DNA from: Monosporascus cannonballus
Taxonomy: Eukaryota; Ascomycota; Sordariomycetes; Xylariales
Assembly: GCA_004154925.1 (NCBI GenBank)
Contig: QJNS01000095.1
Location: 1 to 64,000 of the forward strand
Direction of reading: 5' to 3'
DNA length: 64,000 bases
In this document: one piece after another, positions 12,417-23,020 of the stretch
Layout of the letters: each line of letters begins with the position of its first letter
Numbering within the stretch: position 1 is the stretch's first letter
The notes under the pieces: generated by a model
Database searches by the model: none
What the model was told of the DNA's origin: nothing
What the model saw: only the letters and a program-made list of their open reading frames with translations
Made by a program: the position numbers and the translations under genes

Positions 12417-14739
12417 TCACGGCCCATCCCTGCCGCTCTTCGCCCACTCCCTCAATACCGTCTTCTGGATCTTTCCGGTGCTCGTCTTGGGCAGCTCCCT
12501 GATAACCTCGACCTCCCTGGGCACCATGAACTTGGAGATGGCACTCTGATTCTTGGCCCAGTCGATGAGATCCTGCGGGTCCAACGTCTTGCCTTCCTTG
12601 ACGGTGATGTAGGCCTTGGGCCGCTCGCCCCAGTGCGAGTCGGGCACCGCCACGACGCCCGCCTCCAGCACGTCGGGATGTTCCACTAACATGCTCTCGA
12701 GCGCCACGGAGGAGATGTTCTCGCCGCCTTTTTACGTCTCTCGACGTTAGCTTAATTACGTTTCAAAACAAGCGAGAGTGATCTACCAATGCACAGGAGG
12801 GGGACCGGGGGGGACGTTTACCGCTGATGATGATGTCCTTGGACCGGTCACGGATCTGGGCGCTGCCGTCCGGGTGCAGGACCGCGAGGTCGCCCGAGTG
12901 CAGCCCCCCACCGAGGAACAGCTTCCGCGTGGCCTCCGGGTCCTTGTAGTAGCCCTTGACGCAGATGTTGCCGAAGAAGACGATCTCGCCGAGCTCCCTG
13001 CCGTCGCGGGCTACGTCGACAAGGACTCCGTCGGGCTGATCCGGCTTCACGACCCGGATCGGCAGGCTCGTCAGGAACCCGTGGCCCTGGCGCGCCATCT
13101 ATCGTGTTCATGGTTCAGCAGTTATTACATGGATGCTGCGCTGGAGTGGCAGGGGTGCTTAGACCATGTCTCAAGAGCTGCCTGCCTGTGTCCCCACCGG
13201 AACCGGTACGCCTTACTCCAAAAACAAGCCAGGAAGGGGCCGAGATGGCTTATGAACATGCTTACCATGGCGTACTTGTCCGCCGGCGGCAGCTTCTCCC
13301 ACTCCGGGAGGTGGTAGCCCTTGGTGATGGGCCCATACGTCTCCGTCATGCCGTAGACGTGGACCGGGTGGAGGTTTAATTCGATCTTTTTTTTTAGCCA
13401 TGCCGTTAGCACACGCCTCCACTTCCCTATGTACTACAGGAGATGAAATTACACACACCATCTGTTCGAACAGATGAGCGGTCGGCGGGCTCGCCGCCAC
13501 TGTGACCCGCACCGGCTCCGGCAGCCTCTCCGTTTCCTTCGCGGCGCAGAGGAGCGTGTTCACCGTCGGCGCGGCGTTGAAATGCGTTATCCGCTCTTCT
13601 TTCAGGAGTCGCCATATCAGGGGGTAGTCGATCTTCCTGAGGCAGTAGTGCGTTCCGCGCACAGCTGTCACGGCCCAGCTGTTCGGCGTGATTAGCAAGG
13701 GGCCCCAGCATCGGCCGGATATCGAGAACTTACGGAAACGTCCATCCAACTGCGTGAAACCTGTGCGTGGTCAGTGGCGTGTCTAGTAATAACGGTTGTG
13801 GATTCCTCACATTGGTAGCGTCCATAAATATCTACACCTCCCCTCGTGGTAGTTAAGGCCGGACTCTATTATGTTAGCTAACGCGGCAAGATACGCTCCT
13901 CTATGCGTATAGACGCAGCCTTTCGGTCGTGATGTGGTGCCTGATGTAAAAGGGATGGCGAGCATGTCGTCCTCCTGGATATTACGTATGGGCAACCCCG
14001 CCCATCCTTTATTTCCCTGAGCTTGGTCGAATTTCAGGCCTTCAAGAACGGCGTCATCGAACGGTCCGCTAAGCTCGCCCTCGGTAGCATCGGTGTCCTA
14101 TAACGTTATATATAAGCTAGCTAGCGCGGGCACGAAGGGCAACCCCATAATCGAAGCCGGGACTAACATTATCTATGATGAACGGCACGTTCGGATGGCT
14201 CTTGCTGTAGTGATCCAGTAACAACACATACTCGCGGTCCACGATAATGAGATCGACCTCGGAGAAGTCAAAGATATACGTAATGTCCTCGGGCTTCAAC
14301 CTATATTCCCCTTTCAGAAAACGCAACTCTCTATTTACCCAAGTAGGTTTCGGAGAGAGACACATAATTACCGGTAGTTCACGGGCACGAGCACGCCGCC
14401 GGCGGCGACTATCCCGAAGATGGACTCCAGGAAGGCCGGCGTGTTCGTCGCGAGCACGCCGACTCGCTTATAACCGTGCTTCGTCAGGTAGTGCGCGAGC
14501 CCCCTCGCGCGGTCTGCGAACTCGACGTACGACCTCCTGAGGATCTTGTCGTTAGCCGTCACGTGGTAGATGGCCGTAGCGCCAGGCTCGATGGCGGCGG
14601 CCCGCTCCAAGAAAATCGTCGGCGACAGCTGGTGTATATGGTGGCTGTGTTCCACTCCAACCGGGGACTTCGTCGCCTCCGACGGAGTATGGCCGAAATG
14701 GCCGAGCAGTCCCTTGAGGCGTGTTGTGGCTCCCGACAT
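12417..14739 (-). CDS. AMP-dependent acyl-CoA ligase (acyl-activating enzyme)
   Basis: ANL-superfamily ligase that adenylates a carboxylic acid and transfers it to CoA. Eight exons read as complement(12417-12727, 12822-13098, 13266-13385, 13459-13678, 13734-13760, 13811-14097, 14168-14300, 14372-14739), 580 aa; every join keeps frame. The P-loop-like motif TSGTTSRPKG is in exon 3. MFHAVGWTFPW is rebuilt across the 27-nt exon 4. YGMTETYGP, the GDLAV...RSKDIIISGGENI hinge region and the catalytic-lysine motif STGKIQKT follow. The N-terminus has RLKGLLGHF near residue 7, a near match to a PTS2 peroxisomal signal (RL-x5-H-L/A) with Phe last. Architecture resembles plant and fungal AAE/benzoate-CoA-ligase-like enzymes. 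The acid substrate cannot be told from sequence. It converges on APC4, with a 171-bp gap. Confidence 0.9.
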
Positions 14740-15711
14740 TATAAGTCTATATAGGTGGGCAGATATAGCTGGTGTCAGATATATTGAGCAAAGCTCAGTA
14801 GATTACAGTCGTAGATCTTGATGTGCCTTTTCGGATAGATGTTGTATATCAACTACTTGGAACGGGTATGAGGAGGAATGGATGCGACACCGGGGCTATA
14901 GTTAGTTACCTTACCTCGGCACTCTGTAAGTGATGTTAAGCCATATATACATGCATTAGCCTGGTCAGAATATGCTCGTGCCCATCCATACTCTTGAATT
15001 GTAAGCACCCAACGCGTGTTCCCCGCAGCATTACCCCTGGGGAAGCTTACCCAGACGGGTGCCACAGACAGGGAGTACCAAACTAGCGCTCCCCACCTTA
15101 GCTGACCCCAACAAGACCCCCGTGGGGTAGACCGTGTGGTCCTATTAAGGAGAAGGCCGATACTACTCAGCTGCGTCCGCATAATACGGCCAACAGTTTC
15201 GGGCCCATCAGTGTGCTTCTCTTTTTCTGTACCCGGAGCCTTACTCTCACCACCCGAAGGCTTCACCTGCTTCACCTTGACATGTTGACTGCCACTGCCA
15301 TAGCGGAGATGCGTCCAAATCGAAGAATCCGAGATTGCCGATCTTAGTTCATCGGCCGGCCATCCAGAGCTTCGTCACCAACATCAAACTGTGCACACTG
15401 TCAATATCAAAGAAACTTCGCATGTGGCTCTTAATTCAAGTAACAATCCATGAATTGACGGCCATTAAAGATGGAAGGGAGCCTAGGATGGGAAAACAAA
15501 GGCATGATTCCCTATTTCCGAGGGCGCTGCATCGCGCGCTGCTGGTTGTCGGGATAAAAGAGTTCAAGAGAGCAATGGACTTTCGGGAACACGATTCCGG
15601 GGATGTTGGTGTTCGGATGACTCCGTAATCGTAGTACTAATTTTGGGTATCAAGGCGAATAATCGGAACGACTTCGAAAGCGTCAAGTTAAATCCAACAT
15701 AGGAGCCGAAA
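14740..15711. other. Intergenic region upstream of the acyl-CoA ligase
   Basis: Nearly 1 kb separates the ligase start from the KTI12 stop (both minus strand). Short open stretches occur on both strands (such as 14853-15275 minus and 15335-15628 plus), without codon bias or splice support. No RNA or repeat is recognised. Confidence 0.5.
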
Positions 15712-16780
15712 TCAACCTTCTTTTTCGAAGGCGTCATTTAGATAGCCAACGAAACTTTCCCGTATCCTGCCAGGTCCCAGGTTTCCCACCAATTCAAGAC
15801 CGATGCCACCCCTATTCAGTCCCATAAACGCTCTCCTTAGGCGCTGCAACTGGGGCAAGCCGATCTTCTTACCGGCAGGTAGTTCCAAGACGAGATCCTC
15901 ACCAGTGCCGTTTCCCTTGGATACCGTGATCTCGTCCCCGCCTTCGTCGCTCTGCTGGTCCAGAATTTGCTTGACGATGTCCTGTGTCTCGCGGTCGAGG
16001 TTGTAAAGGTAGTCGCCGCCGGCGTCCCTGCTCCTCTGCACGGTCGCCTGGTTCGGCTTGACCTGCTTCCGCGCCTCCCCTGCTATCGCTTCCCACAGGC
16101 TATCGAAGACCCGCTTCGTCTGCTCCTCGCCGTCCTCCCAGATGAGCGTGAACAGCGGGCTGTCCCAGCGCGTCATGGCATTCGGCTCCTCGTACCGGAA
16201 GACGAGGTTCTCCCAGTTTTCCGGCGCATACGCGCCTTCCTCGTCGGTGTTATCGTCGGCGGTTGCGGACCCCTCCTCCTTCTCCGGCCGCCTGGCCAAT
16301 CGCTCTTCGTTCACCTCCCTGCTCTTCTCCTTGGAGCACCCAACCTGCAGCACGCAGCTCGGCGTCCGCACGGCCTTCGCCTCGCAGAACAGCTGGTATC
16401 TCCATCCCTTGATGTAGTTTAGACCGTCCAGGATCACGATGTCCCTGTCGCTGAGCACGCGCTTCACGGCGCCGTAGATGCTGGCGCGCGCATCCTTCTC
16501 GGAGGCGTTGGCTGAGCGCGTATGCGCAGGGAGTACCGAAAGATCATAGGCCGAGCGAGAGATCGAGAGCGTCTGATCGGATATCAGGTGCAGGCGGTAC
16601 TTAGGATTAGTAGCAGAAGAGGATGCTTGTTTTATGCGCTCTGTTATATAGGTGTGCAGCTGTTTTGCGCGTGTCGTCTTGCCGGACGTCGGAAAACCGG
16701 TTATTATGATGAGCTATTCACAATATTGAGTATCAGTCACGAAGGTAGGCAATTCAGTATATAGGGGTACTTACGGGCAT
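15712..16780 (-). CDS. KTI12: Elongator-associated protein KTI12 (PSTK-like ATPase)
   Basis: P-loop ATPase needed for Elongator-dependent modification of wobble uridines in tRNA. It reads as complement(15712-16713, 16775-16780), 335 aa. The first exon holds only two codons, ATG CCC, before a GTAAGT donor. The 61-nt intron has a CTGAT branch and an AG acceptor. Exon 2 begins LIIITGFPTSGKTTRAKQL, so the Walker A motif lies at residues 8-15. VILDGLNYIKGWRYQLFCEAK (the Walker B area) and RYEEPNAMTRWDSPLF are typical of the KTI12 family, and the C-terminus has the expected LPQLQRLRRAFM tRNA-binding-type segment. A Glu/Asp-rich insertion (near DDNTDEEGAYA) is common in fungal members. The neighbours are unrelated in function. 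Confidence 0.93.
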
Positions 16781-17273
16781 AGCTATATTCTCTAGAAAGA
16801 TGTAACTTTCCGCAAGAAGATTGCATGCGAAGAGCCCTTGGAAACTTTTTAAGTTGTTACAGGTCGTTGTCAAGTATCGTATGCAGTACCCCTCGATCCG
16901 TCTGGGCCGCCCCCCCCCTCTGCCCCTCCACCCCGCCATTAATCTATGTGGGGCCTAAGAGTAGATGCCAAGAGAGGTCGCTTCCGCTCTTGTCTCCTAA
17001 GTTAAACCCTCCCTCATATTTTCATGTCCGTATATCCCTGACAGCCCCTTCACTTTTGGGTGTACTATAGTGATATGTGTCAAGCCGCATAGGACCTCGG
17101 GTCTTCATAAAACACTTTCTTGTCCAAGAAAAACGACTATGAGCTTTGTATCATTCGTCAATTTTTATATACGGATGCTTCAATGTATTCACCCCTCAAT
17201 GGGGACACCGAGAGTCATGCATCTGGCTAGAGGTATACAACTAACGCCCCCTCCCCTGTTAACAAACGCCGCT
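16781..17273. other. Intergenic region between KTI12 and the alcohol dehydrogenase
   Basis: This 493-bp stretch lies upstream of KTI12 and downstream of the alcohol dehydrogenase stop. It contains C-rich runs near 16909-16935. No gene or RNA is seen. Confidence 0.5.
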
Positions 17274-18545
17274 CTACCTGCTTGTGTCCACGACATAGCG
17301 ACCAGCGATTTTCCCCTCCAACAGCAGATCATACACACTCTGCAACTCTGAAAGCCTGACGACCCTGTATGAGAATGCGAGTTAGCAATTTCCCGTCACG
17401 GCGCGGAAAAGGGGTGATACGTACTTGTACGGTGCCTTGATCAGACCCCGTCCGAAGAAGTCGATGGCTTCGGCGGTGTCTTGACGATTTCCAACATAGC
17501 TGCCCTTGATGTTGATCTCCCTATGATAATCTCAGTTAGACAATGCTCAACATTGCGCATCCCAGAGGGGCTCACCTGATAACGGTATCGAAAACCGGCG
17601 CCTTGATGAACGCGTTTGCAGGAAGCGCGACGCAGACAATCGTGCCCTTGCTTCTGATGTACTGGCTCGCCTGCTGGAACGGCTTTTCGCTGACGGCGAG
17701 CAGCAGGACGGCGTGCGGCCCCAGGCCGTCGCATGACGCCTTCTTCACGTCCTCGACGATGTCCTTGGACGTCGTGAAGTCGATGTAGCTCTGGGCCCCG
17801 AGCTCCGTGCAGACCTTGCGCTTCTCCCCGCCGCCATCTATGGCGATCGGGTGGAGTCCCATCGCCTTCGCGTACTGGATCGCGAAGCTGCCGAGGCCGC
17901 CGCCCGCGCCCACGATGGCGACGTGCTGGCCCGGGCGGGCGCCCGACTCCTTGAGGGCCTTGTAGACGGTCAGCCCGGCGCACAGGATCGGCGCGATCGC
18001 CTCCAGGTCGTAGTCCTTCGGTATCCGGGCGACGTGCGCCGCCTTGCCGATGGCGTACTGCTGGAACGACCCGTCGACGGTGTAGCCCGACAGGGTCGCG
18101 TCGCCGCACAGCGACTCGTTCGACTGCCGGCAGTGCACGCAGCTCAGGCAGGAGCCGTTCAACCATTTTATACCCGCGTAGTCGCCAATCTCCACGTCCT
18201 TGACGAGCGATCCGCGGGCCACCACGACGCCGGCTCCCTCGTGGCCGCCCACCAGGGGCATCTTGGACTGCAACGGCCAGTCGCCCTTGACCGCGTGTAG
18301 GTCTGTGTGGCAGACGCCGCTGTATTTGATGTTGATCAGAACCTCATCCGGGCCCGGTTTTGGCACGGGGATCTTTTTGTAGATGACAGCTGCAGGCAAT
18401 CAGTGAGCATACACTGCGAAAAAGCACAGCCATCATGACGGGCGGGTCGTCACTTACGGCCGCCCTTCTGCTCCAAGACTTGGGCCCATTGTTCTTCGGG
18501 GATGGCTGCGCAACCGCCACTATTCATGCTCTTTGCCGCGCTCAT
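17274..18545 (-). CDS. Zinc-dependent alcohol dehydrogenase
   Basis: Medium-chain NAD(P)-dependent dehydrogenase of the fungal ADH1 type, interconverting alcohols and aldehydes. Four exons read as complement(17274-17364, 17425-17520, 17576-18389, 18458-18545), 362 aa. Catalytic zinc ligands are visible: Cys56 in GVCHTDLH, His79-Glu80 in GGHEGAGVV and Cys166 in ILCAGLTVY. The structural-zinc cysteines are Cys110, 113, 116 and 124. The Rossmann motif [10 protein letters not shown] follows. The protein ends [10 protein letters not shown]. All three introns are canonical and keep frame, and the start ATG at 18545 gives [11 protein letters not shown]. Compared with classic yeast ADH the N-terminus is longer by roughly 10-20 residues. 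It has no clear mitochondrial presequence, so a cytosolic enzyme is most likely. The exact substrate is not determined. Confidence 0.93.
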
Positions 18546-20355
18546 GGTGCGTCTGCCGGGTAAGGTCTATTTCAAGATGCCTTAGGTATAAATAAGCAAC
18601 CGGAGTTCTCGGTTCATATTCATAGGTAGGCGCGGGCGCTGCATCTTTTATATCGACACGTGCTCATCAGATTGCTCCATCGACATCATCGTATATACCG
18701 AGATGGGTACCGTAGTATCATGGTGTGTTCACGGATGCGGTGGCCCACTTAAGTTAGGAGACCATACGTCAGATCACTGGAGACGTCGTACGATGGCCGG
18801 AATCTGCTGCAGGCAATGGGCAGTCTCGATGGGACTCTTCAGCCGCACCCCGCAAACTCCATCGCCCCTGCAGGAGGTTTGCTGTCCGTTCTAATATCGT
18901 CAAAGTCGCAACCTACAATCGGCCTTCCGTGAACAGATCCACCCGCCGGTATGTTGATCGAGGGCCGACGCCCTCACGATCAGGAGAACATACATGGGGC
19001 AGTCCGCATTACCCTCTGCGTTTACGTTCGAAATAAATCCCGGACAGTGAAATCGATCCCATGGCTAGCGAGAAACGGTATACCTTTCGACCTCTCATCA
19101 TGAGCACCTCCAAACAACTGTCGCAGGGAGATGGGATCCCTGACAACTGAGTAAATCTTTCCGAAGGGGAGACCCGGCCAGAACTCCTGCAACTACATAC
19201 CGTGACCGAATGGAGCCACCACTACCCAGCTACGAAACGCAGCCGTTCGACCGGACGACGCCCCAGTAGGAACCAATAAGGGGCCAGTATGCTTTGGGGT
19301 GAAGAAATCGGGCGACGTGGGGCCCGGGCATGGCCGCGGTACCTGTGTGGGACCGGAGCAGGCATAGAGTCTAGTGTAACCGGAGGCTTCCGACCGTACC
19401 GCTCACGTCGGTTGGATGATCCATACCTTGGTAGTTAATCAGAAGCTTCTTCCGGTCGACCCTCGTCATTAAACCCGGACATTTCTCATGGCGGCATGTC
19501 CGCCTTAAGAGGACTGCCAACCGGCTGGCCGTCATGGGAGCGACAAGGCGGGTTTCCCGCCCGGCGATAGAGGAATGTGCACGTAACCAAGCCAATGCTA
19601 GGGGTCGGTATGTTGAACATCGTGAGGGGAACCAGTTCCCAATAAAACAAGTTATACAACTTAAAAAGCCGCTGATTTCGTTGGAGCCGAAACATCAGCA
19701 AGGCATGTACCATCGCCAGAAGGGGGAACCCCGTTCACCCGAACACACCTACGGTGTACGCGTATATCCGACGGGCGAGCGTCTCCACGCGGAGAAACGC
19801 GGGGAAAGCCCCAGGTTTCGGTAATGCGGGCGCTCTGGTCTGGGGCCCTGATGCTTACTAAGAGAGCTCTCTCTCCTTCCGCTCCGTGGCGGGTTTATTC
19901 GGATAAGATATGACTGACCGGTTGAAAACGTATCCCTTTTGCGTCAGTATCTAGTCTTCATACGGTTCTAGCCAGGCGTCCTGGTTGACAGTAAATCTTT
20001 TGGTAGTTTGAAATATACAACCAGTGGTCTCCACAGGCTTGCGAGGCAGACATCTTGAATATCAGACGGTTGTAAGCCAGAAGAACGTCGTTCCAAGAAT
20101 TCCGTTCCACTGGCGATAGTATAAGCATTCTCGAATTTGAGATTCCGGTCACAGCCCCATTCGCTATGCGCATCTGCTTTTTGGTCTTTCGGCTCCAGGG
20201 AATGATAAATCCAGCTTGATACTGAATAAGACGTACCGGATGAACGCTAAATCCCGAGACGTCTATCATAATATTACACCGTGATAACAATTACAACCAC
20301 ATGGGTCATTTGAGTCAAGCCTCCTTTACCATCGTCGTCGTGGTCTCTGTTGAGT
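18546..20355. other. Intergenic region with no supported gene
   Basis: A 1.8-kb gap between the alcohol dehydrogenase start and the PTM1 stop. GC content is fairly high and several short open stretches exist on both strands (for example 19534-19824 plus), but none shows a known motif or spliced continuation. I see no repeats here. A lineage-specific gene cannot be excluded. Confidence 0.45.
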
Positions 20356-22366
20356 CTATCTTCGGCCACCGACCAACTTCGTCGCCTCCTCATCTCCCTC
20401 ATCATCACTAAATTTATCCCCGTCCTCACCGACAGCAAATATTGTCTCACGGTCAAATGAGTCGCGCGGGGATTCTTGCTTCGGCGGTGCCCGAGTTGGC
20501 TGCGACGCCTGCCCCTGCTGTGCAGCGCTTGCGGAATTTTCCGGTTGCGAATTCGTGCTTCGGGTCTTAACGCCGATTTGTGCCTCATCATCCGAATCAT
20601 CGGGCGCGCCGATATCAGCAAACTCGAATTCGCCGTTCTCGTCTTGAGCGATCTCGTCGCTCATGGCGAATCTTCTGTTATTGGCCGTCGGCCTCCACAC
20701 GTATGCAATCCAGGCGACATCGGCGAAGTAGACCAAATTAAGCCACCCGTCGAACACAAACCAGCGGGATTTCCAATGGAAGGGGACGTAGTCTGGGTCG
20801 CTGGCGGAAGCAAATGTGAACGAGTTGAAGAAGGAGAAAGCGAAGATGACAAGAATGCTGATTAGGATGCACCACCACAACTTTTTGTACATGGCCTCCT
20901 TGACAGTCTGTTTCCGTTCTCGAAGGTCCTTGAGGGTAAAATTCAGGGAATTCAGAGTCCACACGTAGAAAGCCGTCAAGGTTGCCGCCAACGGAAGCAC
21001 AACGAGAAGGAGGAATGGGTCTGTAAGCGGACGTTAGGACTCGAAAATGATGAGATGCACCGGGCTGGAAACTTACTGGCAGTTTCAGGTGAGACTAACA
21101 AACTGGTGATAGCATAGGCCAGGCCGAAGACAAAGTGCGCGATGGCTAGCCATCGAACCCATACCATAGTTCGACCTAGGGATGGTTTGACCACACCGTA
21201 GCCCATGCAAACGATGAGCAGCAGGAAGAAAGAGAATGAGTTACGGAAAGCATTCAGGATAGCGACCATAACCAAGAGGACCTTAGCGCCGATATTAGAA
21301 CCGTGTTTGTTCAAGTAGTCTAAGCCTAGTCAGCGCGCGGTCGAGTGAAGGCAGCAAAAAAGGGGAGCTACCGTAGAAGCCCCAAGTCATCAACATCTCG
21401 ACGACTAGGAAGACAAGGATGGCAGTGATATAGTTTTGGACCGGGACTATAAAACGTCAGTCGAGCATTGGATAGTGATGTCCCACGAAACTTACGGATA
21501 TCATATCTGTGTTGATAGTAGAGGAAGCCCCAGAACCTAGTGGCGGTTAGCGAACGTTGCTCAAAGCATCGTGCGCGAGGGGGGCCTGTACACAGCGACT
21601 ACGGCGTATAGAATTGTGATACCTCCGTAGAAGGGAAGTTTCGGGATCTGGGTCGCGGGAAGTTCGCCGTATGCCTCACGGAACTCGATTACGCCGGTGA
21701 ACTCGGGAGCCGAATATCCGGATACCGCGACACAGTAGTAGCCAGTCTTTATGATGGGATAGTTGATCGGTTGGGCAGAATTGAGATGGACGGCTTGAGT
21801 GAGAATCACATTCCCAGACTTCTCGGTCGCGTTAGGCGCAAGGAGCCATTCGCCCACATGCGATTCCTCGCAAAACCCTTTCTTGACGGCGTCAGGATCG
21901 CAGATGGCTTTCTGGGCATACTGTAAGCTAATAATATCCCGAAGGATATAATGTCTCCTAGGGAATTACCATAGCAGAATCAGGCTGGGGATAAACCCCA
22001 ATCAAGTCATAGTCCTTCCATTCAAATATGATCAAACTGACAATAGGGTCCTCGACGCCTTCGATGGTGGTATTCGGAAATACAGCAAGTATGAAGGGGT
22101 CTACCGGACCTCCCCAGGCACTCCTACTATACATGCCTAGCGACCACAGCTGAGCAAAGGATCGTAGCAACGGCCTAAGGGGGCAAGCATACCGGCGCAC
22201 TTCTGGTTATTCTCGGGCGATTCGTCCTAGATGGCAATTACGTCAGTTTAACCGACATGAATAACGTACAAATATCTAATGAGCTCACTATCTTGACTTC
22301 CAATGCTTGAGCTGTCCATAAAGACAAGCCCAGCAGGAGAGATACGGATAAACACCGCTTCAACAT
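20356..22366 (-). CDS. PTM1: PTM1/GOST-family seven-transmembrane Golgi protein
   Basis: Member of the lung seven-transmembrane (GOST; GPR107/PTM1) family, which acts in Golgi-endosome traffic. Eight exons read as complement(20356-21020, 21077-21319, 21372-21446, 21496-21536, 21592-21920, 21970-22136, 22193-22226, 22289-22366), 543 aa; all phases agree. Exon 1 encodes a signal peptide (MLKRCLSVSLLLGLSLWTAQA) followed by EVKI. The lumenal domain has NNQKCAGMYSRSAWGG, VDPFI and FEWKD, and a conserved Cys pair around ICDPDAV...GFCEES. TM segments start at PFYGGITILYAVVAVFWGF, then ITAILVFLVVEML, further spans, and VYFADVAWIAYVWRPT. A cytosolic acidic tail of about 100 residues (DDSDDEAQIG, DDEGDEEATKL) ends the protein. 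The start was chosen because it supplies the signal peptide and a phase-0 donor. Confidence 0.93.
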
Positions 22367-23020
22367 TGTCGGATGACGGGAGTTTGGCTAAGGTAGCCGC
22401 GCAAGGCAGCCTAGGAAAGTTGAACTGTTCGCAATCCAAGATAAGTGATATATGCCCGGTATTCGAAGCCGTCAAGGATCGTTCGCATATCCTAAGATGG
22501 GAGCGGCCGTGAAAGGTATGGCAGCTGTTAAGCTCGCTGCGTGCGTACTGATGGCCGCTGCCAAATATAATAGTGGTAGAGACTCGATCGAGTAAATTCA
22601 GTATTCACTCGCGATAGAGCTCATCGTGGATGAGCAACGGTTGCTCGGAATGAGGCAGCATAGGCGGATAACGTGCATAAGTGTGGCTTCTAGATTACAT
22701 AAGTGCCGAAATGATAGATGTTATGCATGTTATGCAGGTTATGCTATTTTAGGATGTTCTAAAAAGTGGACAAGAAGTCAAATTGATCGCAACCCGCCTT
22801 CCCAGACTCGGAAGATCGGGGATCTGTATACTGCATAACATTTATACAAATACGCCATGACGCCAGGGTCTGGTTTCTTAAATAGGTACGATAAGATAAG
22901 AAGCAGACTGATCTACTTCCCAACCACCTCGTTTGCGCTTGATGTACGCCGTAGAGCCTTTCGACCAGTCTCAAATTCTCCATTCCTGCCGCAACTGAAC
23001 GGACACCCATTTTATGCATC
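22367..23020. promoter_or_regulatory. Divergent promoter region between PTM1 and the cyclophilin gene
   Basis: This 654-bp gap holds both promoters. A short plus-strand frame at 22497-22595 looks like a signal peptide by composition but lies in the PTM1 5' region and lacks a downstream domain. TTATGCATG-type repeats occur near 22719-22742. Confidence 0.45.

Noticed and set aside
14853..15275. 140-codon minus-strand frame between the acyl-CoA ligase and KTI12
   Set aside because: No recognisable motif and no intron boundaries; possibly leader sequence or chance.
19534..19824. 96-codon plus-strand frame
   Set aside because: It overlaps similar minus-strand frames and shows no conserved pattern.
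22497..22595. Plus-strand signal-peptide-like frame upstream of PTM1
   Set aside because: Ends after 33 codons with no downstream exon; Ala-rich composition alone is not enough.
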